64,000 nt of DNA from Fibrobacter sp. UWEL. GTDB taxonomy: Bacteria; Fibrobacterota; Fibrobacteria; Fibrobacterales; Fibrobacteraceae. The notes under the pieces are model-generated. The model was not told where the DNA came from and ran no database searches. It saw only the letters and a program-made list of their open reading frames with translations. The stretch lies in NCBI RefSeq assembly GCF_900142535.1, contig NZ_FRBE01000014.1, forward strand, positions 38,261-102,260. Reading direction: 5' to 3'. The position numbers and the translations under genes were made by a program. This document shows positions 54,318 to 62,770 of the stretch, piece after piece (position 1 is the stretch's first letter; each line of letters opens with the position of its first letter).

Positions 54318-56375
54318 ATGCGTTCTTTCCAAATTGTCACTCCTGATGACTCCAAGCCTTTTACCATAGGCCGCAAGTCTGAAAACAGCCTGGTGCTGGA
54401 TAACCTGATGGTGTCCAGACATCATGCGGTGTTGGAGTGCATCTCTGGAAAATGGACTCTGCGGAACTTAACAGGAAACAGCCTCACTCAGTTGAATGGT
54501 GAAGATGTTCCCTTCAGTGAAAATCCGGACGAATCCCGTGGTTTACCTGTAGAAGATGGTGATATCATCCTCATCGGAACCCAGCAGATCCGCGCTTCCT
54601 TCAAGGATAACCATCTGACGCTTCTGTTGGTGAACTCCACCGCCAGTACAGAAACTGGATTGCCGGAAGGCGTTTCCGCCCGTCTGGAAAAAGATGGAGC
54701 ACATCTGCAGTTTAGGGAGAAGTTCATCTCTCCCGAGGGAAAAAGTGTAAGTCAGAAGAAGCTTAACGAAGGCGAATCCATCCGGATGCCGGGTTATGAA
54801 ATTTCCTGCAGCGCAGGGAACGTCACCTGCAGGGAAACTCCCGTAGGTTATGACGTACACGCCCAGAATCTTGATGTTTACGCCGGCAAGAAACGATTGC
54901 TTCAGGATGTAAACTTCGATCTTCCTGCAGGTGAAATTCTCGCTATCATCGGTCGCTCCGGACAGGGAAAGTCTACACTTCTGAAATTGCTCCAGGGCAT
55001 TAACCGCAGTGGAGAAAACTCCAAGGTTTATATTGGCGGTCTGGATTACCGCAATACGGAAATCCGCAAGCGCATCGCATTCCTGGAACAGGACCCCCAG
55101 CTCCGTATGGATTTGACCGTACGGGAGACGCTTCTTGATGGTGGCCGCGTATCCATGAACAAACTTGACTTCAAGCAGAACGTTCAGGGGCGACTGGAAA
55201 AGTTCTGCGAACTTTTCGGGCTCAGCCAACGTATGGATAATGGCGTTAGGACGCTCTCCGGCGGCGAGCTTCGCCGCGTCGCCCTGGCCCGCGAGTTGAT
55301 GGGAAGTCCCGGTCTGATTATTCTGGATGAACCCCTCTCTGGTCTTGATCCCTACAACTCTAGAATTCTCTGTTCCCACTTGAAACAGCTGGCATTCCTG
55401 GGCCACACGGTCATACTTACCACCCACAGCTACGAGGCGCTGAAGGTTGCAAACAAGCTGTTAATCATCCATCAGGGGCATCAGGTATTCTACGGTTCCC
55501 CCGCGGAGGCCTATGGCCACTTCCAGACGGAAGACGCCGAGGAAATCCTCTCCAGCCTTAAGGACGAACAGTCCATCGACCGTGAAGAAAAATACTCCAG
55601 GCAAACCCGAGCCGGCCTCGTACCCTACATCCCGTCCAAGAATCTTTACTTCCCGAAAACTCATCTTGCACCGGTTTTCTTGTACAAGGTGGGGCTTACC
55701 GCAAAGCAGTGGTTCAGGGACAAGGGCAAGGCTCTAGCGATATTACTTCAGCCCTTGATCATCGGGTTCCTGTTCTCCCAGATTTTCTCCAGTTTGTCCT
55801 CCCTCTGGATTGTTGCGTTTGCCGTCATCCTGTCAGCAAACTGGCTGGCACTATCCCTCTCCATTCGCGAGATTGTTGCGGAAAAGGAAATCCTCATGGG
55901 AGAATTCCGTAAAGGCGTAAAGGTGCTACCCACCATTACCGCCAAGATGTTCCTGCCTGTGATTGCTGCCTGGATTCAGACCTTGATTGTATTCGCCTTC
56001 GTGAACTTCAGGATTTCAGTACATTGGCAGCCCATGATGTTGGTGGCATTCCTCGCCATGGTCCTTCCCGCAGTTGCTGTAGGCTTAATGGTCAGCGCCT
56101 TCTCCAAGAATTCTGGCCAGGCAAACGCATTGCTACCCTTATTGATTATCCCCCAAGTCGCTTTGGCGGGAGCTTTGGTTCCCATGGACCAAATGTTACC
56201 CACAGGCAGAATCCTTTCAACCATTATCTGGTCCAAGTACAACCAGAGAAGTCTCCTGAATCTTCTTTTGGAGCGCGAAGACCCTCTTTCGAACGCACTT
56301 GCTGCCATCGCCATCGCCGTAGGTTGTTATATTGTGATGGCAATTAAACTTTACACGTCCAAGAAAGCAAAATGA
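54318..56375 (+). CDS. FHA-domain ABC transporter (ATPase and permease fused)
   Basis: 685 residues. An N-terminal FHA domain (about 1-95) has the phosphothreonine-binding residues of the family (IGRKSEN, SRHH, and a following G-N-S). A degenerate second FHA-like stretch follows (about 100-175). The ATPase has Walker A GRSGQGKST (212-220), signature LSGGE (313-317) and Walker B LIILDEP (333-339). Six or so helices of an ABC-2 permease fill about 480-680. The layout matches Mycobacterium Rv1747, whose activity depends on FHA binding to phosphorylated threonines. The start has TATTAT 6 bases upstream and no ribosome site. It overlaps the kinase by ATGA. Confidence 0.85.
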   Translation: MRSFQIVTPDDSKPFTIGRKSENSLVLDNLMVSRHHAVLECISGKWTLRNLTGNSLTQLNGEDVPFSENPDESRGLPVEDGDIILIGTQQIRASFKDNHLTLLLVNSTASTETGLPEGVSARLEKDGAHLQFREKFISPEGKSVSQKKLNEGESIRMPGYEISCSAGNVTCRETPVGYDVHAQNLDVYAGKKRLLQDVNFDLPAGEILAIIGRSGQGKSTLLKLLQGINRSGENSKVYIGGLDYRNTEIRKRIAFLEQDPQLRMDLTVRETLLDGGRVSMNKLDFKQNVQGRLEKFCELFGLSQRMDNGVRTLSGGELRRVALARELMGSPGLIILDEPLSGLDPYNSRILCSHLKQLAFLGHTVILTTHSYEALKVANKLLIIHQGHQVFYGSPAEAYGHFQTEDAEEILSSLKDEQSIDREEKYSRQTRAGLVPYIPSKNLYFPKTHLAPVFLYKVGLTAKQWFRDKGKALAILLQPLIIGFLFSQIFSSLSSLWIVAFAVILSANWLALSLSIREIVAEKEILMGEFRKGVKVLPTITAKMFLPVIAAWIQTLIVFAFVNFRISVHWQPMMLVAFLAMVLPAVAVGLMVSAFSKNSGQANALLPLLIIPQVALAGALVPMDQMLPTGRILSTIIWSKYNQRSLLNLLLEREDPLSNALAAIAIAVGCYIVMAIKLYTSKKAK

Positions 56376-57871
56376 TCGCACCGCAGAAACCTGAAATTTT
56401 TCCTCGTCCATTTAACGAAAACTATGACCTGATCGGCACCCTGGGAAGGGGTGGCATGGGCAATGTCTACAAGGCCATGGACAAGAGGTTAAATCGCGAA
56501 GTTGCGTTCAAGATTCTTGACGCATCCTCCGATACGGAAGCCATCAAGCGTTTCTATCTGGAAGCCCAGGCCATGAAGGAGCTGGACCACCAGAACGTGG
56601 TTCACGTATTCGACTTCGGTCAGGAAAAGAGCCAGCTGTTCATTTCCATGACATACGTCGAAGGCACCAACCTGTCCGAGATCCTTCACAACAAGGAACA
56701 GCTTTCTTTCGACGCCATCGAAGTGATCATCCGTCAGATTGCCCGCGGCCTTCTTTATGCACACGGCAAGGGCATTGTCCATCGTGACGTGAAGCCATCC
56801 AACATCATGCTGACTCGCGACAACCGCGTCTACATCATGGACTTTGGCATCTCCTACGTCCAGGAAATGGAAAAGGAACGCCTGACCCGCACCGGCATGA
56901 CCATGGGAACTCCGGAATACATGAGCCCGGAACAGTGTCACGGCGATAGCGTCACCCTGCAGTCTGACATTTACAGCATGGGCGTCATCCTTTATGAGAT
57001 GACTTGCGGACGCCTCCCCTTCGAAGGAAACCGCCCCGTGGAAATCGCACTGAAGCATGTGCAGGAACCGCCTCCGGCACCGGAACTGTTCCGCAAGGAT
57101 ATGCCCCCGGGACTTTCCGCCTTGATCCTCAAGTGCCTCAAGAAAAAGCTGAACGAACGCTTCCACGACATGCAGGAATTCCTGGATGCCTGTGACCAGG
57201 TCTTTGGCGATAAGGACCGTCAGCGTCTTACAGGAAGTCACACTCCCCTACGCCGCCATACCGTTTCCATCACGGACATGGCCAACAAGATTTCTCCCAA
57301 AGCCAAGGAACTGCAGCGCAAGCTTGCTGCTCTCGCCATCTTTATCTTCCCGCTGATCATCATGCTCCTGATCCTGCTGATGCTCACCCACAAGCCGGAA
57401 AGCACCCTGCGAGAACTGGAATGGACCGAAGCCCTGGGCAATTACGAAACCAAGGCTCTGGAAGTGGACGAAACCGACGGCTATCCTCTTTCCAACCTGA
57501 ACGACAACGATCTGAAGACCGCCTGGCTCTATACCAAGCCCCAAAAGCCTCAGAATCCAGTCCTCACCCTTTACTTTGATTGCAACGCAGTGATTACCCA
57601 CTTCGGTATTGCCATCGGTTACCAGAAGTCCGTAGACGATGCCTTCGGAGACCGTTTCCGCATCTTCAAGAAGCCCCGCACCATCACTCTTGAAACCAAG
57701 GACGGATTCAAGCAGAAGGTCAAGCTGGACAACGTGAAGGGCATGCAGTACCCCAACATCCAGGCCATGGAATCTACCGAACTGAAGATCTACCTGGAAG
57801 ATGTGTACGAAGCGGAGAATGCAGATTTCGCCATTTCCGAAATCCGCCTGCTGGGCATGGAACTGCCCTAG
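56372..57871 (+). CDS. Membrane Ser/Thr protein kinase with NADase-type glycan-binding-like sensor domain
   Basis: 499 residues. The Hanks kinase (about 17-285) has the glycine loop GTLGRGGMGNVYKA, catalytic Lys47, HRD at 137-139 and DFG at 157-159, and an activation loop with TRTGMTMGTPEYMSPE. A linker leads to one membrane helix (317-339) and an external domain (about 345-499) resembling the discoidin/NADase-type glycan-binding fold (NLNDNDLKTAWLYT, FGIAIGYQKS, ISEIRLLG). There are no PASTA repeats. It is coupled by ATGA to the FHA transporter and is its likely regulator. Its stop TAG starts a heptad array. Confidence 0.88.
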   Translation: MIAPQKPEIFPRPFNENYDLIGTLGRGGMGNVYKAMDKRLNREVAFKILDASSDTEAIKRFYLEAQAMKELDHQNVVHVFDFGQEKSQLFISMTYVEGTNLSEILHNKEQLSFDAIEVIIRQIARGLLYAHGKGIVHRDVKPSNIMLTRDNRVYIMDFGISYVQEMEKERLTRTGMTMGTPEYMSPEQCHGDSVTLQSDIYSMGVILYEMTCGRLPFEGNRPVEIALKHVQEPPPAPELFRKDMPPGLSALILKCLKKKLNERFHDMQEFLDACDQVFGDKDRQRLTGSHTPLRRHTVSITDMANKISPKAKELQRKLAALAIFIFPLIIMLLILLMLTHKPESTLRELEWTEALGNYETKALEVDETDGYPLSNLNDNDLKTAWLYTKPQKPQNPVLTLYFDCNAVITHFGIAIGYQKSVDDAFGDRFRIFKKPRTITLETKDGFKQKVKLDNVKGMQYPNIQAMESTELKIYLEDVYEAENADFAISEIRLLGMELP

Positions 57872-57975
57872 TCCCTAGTTTCTAGTCCCTAGTTTCTAGT
57901 CCCTAGTTTCTAGTCCCTAGTTTCTAGTCTCTAGTTTCTAGTCTCTAGTTTCTAGTCTCTAGTTTCTAGTCTCTA
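57869..57975. repeat. Fourteen-base tandem array made of heptads
   Basis: Four exact copies of TAGTCCCTAGTTTC (57869-57924), three of TAGTCTCTAGTTTC (57925-57966) and a partial TAGTCTCTAA. The first TAG is the kinase stop codon. Every unit contains two CTAG sites. Confidence 0.95.
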
Positions 57976-58013
57976 ATTAATAGATAGCCACAAGGCTCGA
58001 ATTTAAATGGGGA

Positions 58014-58036
58014 AATGCGCAACGGTTGTTGTGCAT
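58014..58036 (+). promoter_or_regulatory. Leader hairpin before the YraN gene
   Basis: AATGCGCAAC-GGTT-GTTGTGCATT, with one G-T pair, followed by CTTTTC. A terminator or attenuator type hairpin 30 bases before the ATG. Confidence 0.55.
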
Positions 58037-58065
58037 TCTTTTCACACTCAAAAAAGGAAATCCCC

Positions 58066-58494
58066 ATGAATAAGAATCCGCAGGATATCAATGCAAGTAA
58101 GACAAACAACAAGCCCAAGGGAAACTTCGTCGAGACCCAGGCTTCCGCATTCTTAATGCGTCAAGGATTCAAGATCCTGGCTCGCAATTACGCCTATCGA
58201 GGTGGAGAACTGGACATTGTGGCGCAAGAAAACGAGACCATCGTATTTGTAGAAGTGAAGTCCGTATGGAACAACCAGCAGGGAAATCCTGCCGCCCGCG
58301 TCAATCGGGACAAGCAGAAGAAAATCTGGCAGACCGCCTGCCATTTCCTTTCCACACAAAAGGAATTCGCCCCCAAAGGTTTTGACACCCCTTGCCGTTT
58401 TGATGTTTTAAGCGCCCGCATGTACCAGAAGCCCCTGACATTCAGTCATATCAGGAACGCCTTCGAAGGCTCTCAGGTCATCCCCCGCTGTTAA
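58066..58494 (+). CDS. YraN family (UPF0102) putative nuclease
   Basis: 142 residues from the ATG at 58066 after AAGGAA; the extension to 58015 contains the leader hairpin. The PD-(D/E)xK-type core is GELDIVAQENETIVFVEVKS, preceded by the G-x-x-x-E-x-x-A helix (GNFVETQASAFLMRQGFKILARNY). YraN proteins resemble Holliday junction resolvases; the role is not established. Confidence 0.9.
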   Translation: MNKNPQDINASKTNNKPKGNFVETQASAFLMRQGFKILARNYAYRGGELDIVAQENETIVFVEVKSVWNNQQGNPAARVNRDKQKKIWQTACHFLSTQKEFAPKGFDTPCRFDVLSARMYQKPLTFSHIRNAFEGSQVIPRC

Positions 58495-58500
58495 TGGATT

Positions 58501-59598
58501 CTAGGAGTTCCTCAGCTGGTGATTCAACTCGTTCAGCATGAGGAACTGTTCGGAATTATCCTTGTTGAGTTTTACATAACTCATATGGATGGACAGAGGA
58601 ATCTTGCTGTTTCTATTATAACGCAAGACGTCGTTTCTGATTTCTTCATCCAGGACCTTGATGATCGCATCCGCCTGAGTGTTCAGAAGCACCACGAATT
58701 TATCCGTGGCGAAGCGGACTACAGTTCCCATGTCACCAACAGCCTCGTTCAGAAAGGCGGCTGCGCACACGATGGAATTATCCACTTCCTTATAGCCGTG
58801 TTCATCACAGATGGAATCCAAGGTGTCCAGATGGATTAAAAAGCCGGTTACTCGATTCTTTGCCACAATTTTATCGAAGCAGGCATCCATATAGGAACGT
58901 TTGTATACGCCGGTCTGCTCATCACGATAAGCATTTTCATTCTTGAGTCCCGCAAGAATACTTGTAATACCTACCGCGATACTTGGAGAAATGACGGATA
59001 CGCCATAGAAATTGGACTGGATGATTACCGCTACGGCAATTGGGACAATATAACCGGCCACAGGGAAACTCTTCATGAAGCCGCCCTTTCTACGGCAGCG
59101 GGTATACAAAAGCAAACCATCCAGCACAAAGATTGCATCCGTGAACAGGTTGATGTAGTAGCCAATGCTGCGGACGTAATTACCCTGGTTATCGATGGTA
59201 AATGCAATAGGATAGAAATGGTTGATTAAAATCAAGCTGAATGGGACGCAAAGGAGAACTCTCATGAAGGTGAGATGTCTTCTGCTGACACCTCCTTCTA
59301 GATGTACCGCCAAAAAATAAACCCAGAAAAAGCAGATGACACCGTAGGAAACAAACAGAATGTCATTGGAGATGTATGCAATGATTTGAAACAACTTTCC
59401 GGGAATACCATCCACATAATATGCAATCGGATCCAGGAAGCAGGAAGCTATACAAGTTGTCACCATCATCATAATGGCAACATTCTCACTTGTACGACGG
59501 CGAAGACGCCAGGCATTTTCGAAAAAGAGAATCACCAGAAGCATCAGACCGATATAGTTTCCGACGCAAACAGTTCTCAAGTTATACAAGTGTTCCAT
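58501..59598 (-). CDS. Membrane protein with a degenerate GGDEF domain
   Basis: 365 residues. Seven or so hydrophobic segments fill 10-215, like 7TM sensor modules. The rest (about 220-365) aligns to GGDEF: DEQTGVYKRSYMD is the domain start and RFATDKFVVLL replaces RxGGDEFxxLL. The signature has become ATDKF, so cyclic-di-GMP synthesis is not expected. It may bind nucleotide or act as a scaffold. The gene is convergent with YraN (7 bases) and divergent from the YciO/YrdC gene. Confidence 0.8.
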   Translation of the reverse strand: MEHLYNLRTVCVGNYIGLMLLVILFFENAWRLRRRTSENVAIMMMVTTCIASCFLDPIAYYVDGIPGKLFQIIAYISNDILFVSYGVICFFWVYFLAVHLEGGVSRRHLTFMRVLLCVPFSLILINHFYPIAFTIDNQGNYVRSIGYYINLFTDAIFVLDGLLLYTRCRRKGGFMKSFPVAGYIVPIAVAVIIQSNFYGVSVISPSIAVGITSILAGLKNENAYRDEQTGVYKRSYMDACFDKIVAKNRVTGFLIHLDTLDSICDEHGYKEVDNSIVCAAAFLNEAVGDMGTVVRFATDKFVVLLNTQADAIIKVLDEEIRNDVLRYNRNSKIPLSIHMSYVKLNKDNSEQFLMLNELNHQLRNS

Positions 59599-59663
59599 AA
59601 CAGCCCTACTAAAAGTGAGTAAAATATAATAATATATCCTTTTGTAAATACTATATTAACATC

Positions 59664-60263
59664 ATGCGATTTGAAGTACATCCATTGAATCCTCAGGCCC
59701 GCATCGTAAAGCTGGCCGCCGCCGCCCTGGAAGACGACGGTCTTGTACTCTACCCTACCGAATCCGGATACGCCATCGGCTGCAACGCCGAATCCCCCAA
59801 GGCCATCCACAAGCTTTACGCCCTCAAAAAGCCTATGAAGAAGTTCTTCATGGCTCTGATCATCCCCGACATTCGAGCCGCAACCGACTATGCCCGCGTG
59901 GACAACTTCGCCTTCAACATCATGAAGCCCCGCGTTCCCGGTCCCTTCACCTTCATTCTTCCGGCAGATCCGCACATCGCCCGCCGCCTGGACGTGAAGC
60001 GCCCAGAAATCGGCGTCAGAATGCCTACCCACCCCTTCTTCAAGGAACTGTTCCAGCACTTCGACAAGCCCATCCTCAGCACCGCAGCAAAGCTCAGCGA
60101 AGAGGACATCTACGAGCCCGACGATCTCTGGAAGACCTTCGAACACTCCGTCGACATGATGGTTGACTGCGGCCCTATCGAAATCAAGCCCACCAACATC
60201 ATCAGCCTGGTGAACCACCACGAAGTAGAAATCATCCGCGGCGAACTAGACCCCGAAATATAA
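59664..60263 (+). CDS. YciO/YrdC/Sua5 family protein
   Basis: 199 residues. The N-terminal block GLVLYPTESGYAIGC and KRPMKKFF-like segment (LKKPMKKFFMALI), then PGPFTFILPA and GVRMPTHPFF, fit the YrdC-fold family that makes threonylcarbamoyl-adenylate. The S-T-A-A-K stretch (ILSTAAKLSEE) in place of STSAN points to the YciO branch, whose activity is weak or different. TATATT is 6 bases before the ATG and no Shine-Dalgarno is seen, so the mRNA is likely leaderless. Confidence 0.85.
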   Translation: MRFEVHPLNPQARIVKLAAAALEDDGLVLYPTESGYAIGCNAESPKAIHKLYALKKPMKKFFMALIIPDIRAATDYARVDNFAFNIMKPRVPGPFTFILPADPHIARRLDVKRPEIGVRMPTHPFFKELFQHFDKPILSTAAKLSEEDIYEPDDLWKTFEHSVDMMVDCGPIEIKPTNIISLVNHHEVEIIRGELDPEI

Positions 60264-60289
60264 TCGTTCAGTATTTCTAAAAACGACGA

Positions 60290-60313
60290 AAGCCCTGCGA
60301 AACCCGCAGGGCT
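60290..60313 (+). terminator. Terminator after the YciO/YrdC gene
   Basis: AGCCCTGCG pairs with CGCAGGGCT, followed by GTTCT; the T run is weak. Confidence 0.6.
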
Positions 60314-60361
60314 GTTCTATTTGTGATTATGTTCTGATCCGATTGACAAAGAAAGCGAAAA

Positions 60362-60396
60362 CAAAAAACAGCCCCGCGATGTACGAAGAGGCTGTT
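60362..60396 (-). terminator. Terminator after fabZ
   Basis: On the minus strand AACAGCC pairs with GGCTGTT and runs into six T. Confidence 0.75.
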
Positions 60397-60438
60397 CAAT
60401 TAGTGTTTTGGTGATTGAATCGGAGCGACTCCAACCCA

Positions 60439-60942
60439 CTAAACCATTGCGGCGCTGAATTCAGCTTCGGTGACCAGTTCTTCACCGATGAACACCTGAC
60501 CGGCATACTTGAAGATGCCGCGGCGAGCCATGCGAAGGTCAGTGAGGCGAACCTTCAAAATGATATCGGTGGGAGGAATCACAGCCTTACGGAAGCGGCA
60601 GTTTTCCACACCCATGAATGCCGGGCGCTTGCCAACAGTCTTTTCTTCCATAGCGATCATGGTCAGAAGAGTGGCGGCCTGAGCCATGGATTCAATCTGG
60701 ATGACGCCGGGCATCACCGGATTGCCAGGGAAATGACCCTTGAAGAAGTCCTGTTCGCCAGTGACGTGCATGCGGCCCACCAGAGAAGGAGGATTTTCGG
60801 CAGTGCCATCACCAACGTTCAGTTCCAGGATTTCGTCAACGAAAGCAAAGGGGAACTTCTGGGGAAGAACTTCGTGGCAAACATCTTCGCCGTAGAGAAC
60901 GCCTTCTTTATCAGATTTTTTCAAAGAGTCCAGCAGAGACAT
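60439..60942 (-). CDS. fabZ: 3-hydroxyacyl-ACP dehydratase FabZ
   Basis: 167 residues. The hot-dog fold catalytic pair is His70 (GHFPGNPVMPG) and Glu84 (IESMAQA). The usual HRxPF entry is replaced by QKFPFAFVDEI, a mild divergence. It dehydrates 3-hydroxyacyl-ACP in fatty acid synthesis and uses the same substrate pool as lipid A synthesis. It starts inside the end of lpxC (32-base overlap), an arrangement close to the lpxC-fabZ fusion of Bacteroidetes. Confidence 0.9.
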   Translation of the reverse strand: MSLLDSLKKSDKEGVLYGEDVCHEVLPQKFPFAFVDEILELNVGDGTAENPPSLVGRMHVTGEQDFFKGHFPGNPVMPGVIQIESMAQAATLLTMIAMEEKTVGKRPAFMGVENCRFRKAVIPPTDIILKVRLTDLRMARRGIFKYAGQVFIGEELVTEAEFSAAMV

Positions 60943-61843
60943 AGGGAATTAACCTCTCCATGATTTGTCGGTGGGAAACATGCCCACCATTTGTGATTTC
61001 GATTCTGACTCTGGGAAGAGCCGGACAGATAAATGTGATATCGCCAATTAAATCTAGTATTTTATGCATGGCAGGTTCATTTGCCACACGGAAATCCTTG
61101 GATGTTGCAGCCCCGTCCAGGGAATTCAGCAACATTCCGCAGGATTCATCTACCCCGCCCAGCATGCCAGCGGCCTTCGCCTGTTCAAATTCTTCGGCAG
61201 AAATGAAGGTGCGGGCCATGAAAATCTGGAACAGGTTTTCCGGCGAATAAATACTGACAGCGGCGGCAGACTGCAGGTCGCAAGCATCCCCGCGGCTCTT
61301 GCTGCGGTCCAGAACGTATTCCACCTCGAAAGTTTCAGCAGGACAAATACGAACATGACCGAAAGTCCGTTCAGAACCGTCAGAAGCCTTAGCCGTCAGG
61401 TCCCATTCCGCCTTCACAGGAGCATCATAAAACACAAGGGCTTCCGGCTCCCCCGCTGCTCGACGCAGGCCATAGAAGAAGGGCGCCGCAGAACCATCCA
61501 TCAAAGGCACTTCCGCACCCATAATGTTCACGTTAAACCTGCGGCCAGGCCACATCAAGAATACGGGAGCCAAATGTTCCGGGCTGGCAATAGCGCCAGC
61601 ATTCAGCCCCACCGCATGAGCACGGCCCTCATCCTCGTAAGAATAAATAGCCGTACGTGCTGCGCCAAACTTCAGGTCAGAAAAAATCTTGCAGAGATCC
61701 GTGCGGTAAACTTCGCGACCGTCCACACTCCAAACCACACGGGGCTTGTGGGTAGGATCCCTTTCCAGAACATCCACCGTTACCTTGGCATTCTTATTGC
61801 TCAAGGACGGAGATTCAAATTCAAAATGCTGAGCGTTCGTCAT
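60911..61843 (-). CDS. lpxC: UDP-3-O-acyl-N-acetylglucosamine deacetylase (LpxC)
   Basis: 310 residues. LpxC commits lipid A synthesis. Zinc ligands His90 (with Glu89, SPEHL), His260 and Asp264 (MHKILDLIGD) are present, His288 is the GH histidine, and VPLMDGSAAPF is the conserved active-site loop. The N-terminal third is divergent from proteobacterial LpxC. No Shine-Dalgarno is seen; TAGAAT lies 6 bases before the ATG. The gene begins 5 bases after the DUF2442 stop. Confidence 0.85.
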   Translation of the reverse strand: MTNAQHFEFESPSLSNKNAKVTVDVLERDPTHKPRVVWSVDGREVYRTDLCKIFSDLKFGAARTAIYSYEDEGRAHAVGLNAGAIASPEHLAPVFLMWPGRRFNVNIMGAEVPLMDGSAAPFFYGLRRAAGEPEALVFYDAPVKAEWDLTAKASDGSERTFGHVRICPAETFEVEYVLDRSKSRGDACDLQSAAAVSIYSPENLFQIFMARTFISAEEFEQAKAAGMLGGVDESCGMLLNSLDGAATSKDFRVANEPAMHKILDLIGDITFICPALPRVRIEITNGGHVSHRQIMERLIPYVSAGLFEKI

Positions 61844-61847
61844 AAAA

Positions 61848-62087
61848 TCATTCTATCGAAATGGATTTGATATATTCCGGAGCGAAATCAACCCCATTGG
61901 ACCAGGTAATCGTATTTGCCTGCACCTTGAAATCACGAAATAAATTCAAATCCAAAAGATTGCGAATAATAGGTCTTACATCCTTTTGGATTGTTTCCCT
62001 GAAATCAGCAAAGGCCGTAACTCCGTCGTTAAACGAAACCTTGATTCTGTAATCAGCAATATATTCGGCCTTTACTACATGCAGCAT
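61848..62087 (-). CDS. DUF2442 protein
   Basis: 79 residues. The pattern VVKAEYIADYRIKVSFNDGVTAFADF, ending with NTITWSNGVDFAPEYI, is the DUF2442 fold, often paired with DUF4160 in small two-gene modules. The start overlaps the DUF4160 end. The two are thought to be toxin-antitoxin-like, but no activity is proven to my knowledge. It sits directly before lpxC on the same strand. Confidence 0.85.
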   Translation of the reverse strand: MLHVVKAEYIADYRIKVSFNDGVTAFADFRETIQKDVRPIIRNLLDLNLFRDFKVQANTITWSNGVDFAPEYIKSISIE

Positions 62088-62239
62088 TTTATACCAACGG
62101 GTCTATCTTCAGTCATATTCAATGTAGTTAAATCAAAGACGCCTTCCAAGTCATTATACAACGCATGGAAGTGTGGAGGCACATGATCATTGAAATACAT
62201 CTGTATAACAATCCCAAGAAAACGGCATAATTCAGGCAT
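62075..62239 (-). CDS. Short DUF4160 protein
   Basis: 54 residues, too short to be found by a 60-codon cut-off. MPELCRFLGIVIQMYFNDHV then PPHFHALYND is the DUF4160 N-terminal signature. The family normally runs to about 80-90 residues, so the last third is missing. AAAGGAG lies 6 bases upstream. The stop overlaps the start of DUF2442 by 13 bases, which argues for a coupled pair. Confidence 0.75.
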   Translation of the reverse strand: MPELCRFLGIVIQMYFNDHVPPHFHALYNDLEGVFDLTTLNMTEDRPVGIKCCM

Positions 62240-62261
62240 TTTTACTCCTTTTTATAAACAA

Positions 62262-62422
62262 AAAAGCCGTATTTCTAAAAACCCGAGAACTGTTTTAAAG
62301 TTCTCTTTTGAGGATATAAAAAACACGGCTTGTTGCGAAAGTTGGTCCGCAACCATTGTCTGTCAGAACAAATATTCTAAAAAGCGGATATCAAAAGAAG
62401 ACGTTCGATAAAATTCACAAAC
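62262..62422 (-). repeat. Structured repeat element, copy A, after the HigBA-like module
   Basis: Read on the minus strand: TTCTGACAGACAATGGTTG, a hairpin (GTTGCG/CGCAAC), AAGCCGT, an inner hairpin (GAGAACT/AGTTCTC), ACGGCTTTTTT. The outer AAGCCG/CGGCTT pair with a T run forms a terminator. About 55 further bases toward the upstream stop are also alike with copy B. Confidence 0.75.
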
Positions 62423-62770
62423 TTACTTCGCCTTGTACTTGGCGCGTTTTTCGGCGACCACATTTGCAGGGACTTTCTTTTCGGGAACAACCTTCAAGGC
62501 AAGCTGCAAGCCCATGGCATTCAGAATTTTCATCATCGTTTCAAAACGAGGATGCGCACCTTCCTTCATTGCCTTATAAAGACTCTCACGGTTCAAGCCA
62601 GCTTTTTCGGCGATCTTTGCCATGCCTGCAGACCTTGCCGCAGTGCTAACACAATGCTGCCAAAAAACAGGATCGTTTTCGGCAAGAGCCTCCTTCAAGA
62701 AAAGTTTTACATCTACCTCAGTTTCTAGAAATTCTGCAACATCCAAATCCGAAACTTTAACCTTACCCAT
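62423..62770 (-). CDS. HigA-like antitoxin (HI1420 type)
   Basis: 115 residues. The HTH is at about 47-95 (GMAKIAEKAGLNRESLYKAMKEGAHPRFETMMKILNAMGLQL), as in the addiction-module antidote family downstream of HI1419-type toxins. The N-terminal part is a dimerisation-type helix region. The basic tail is unusual. It overlaps the toxin by 8 bases, with the toxin first, as is typical of HigBA. Confidence 0.85.
   Translation of the reverse strand: MGKVKVSDLDVAEFLETEVDVKLFLKEALAENDPVFWQHCVSTAARSAGMAKIAEKAGLNRESLYKAMKEGAHPRFETMMKILNAMGLQLALKVVPEKKVPANVVAEKRAKYKAK

Noticed and set aside
57869..57975. CRISPR array
   Set aside because: Units are contiguous 14-base repeats with no spacers and no cas genes.
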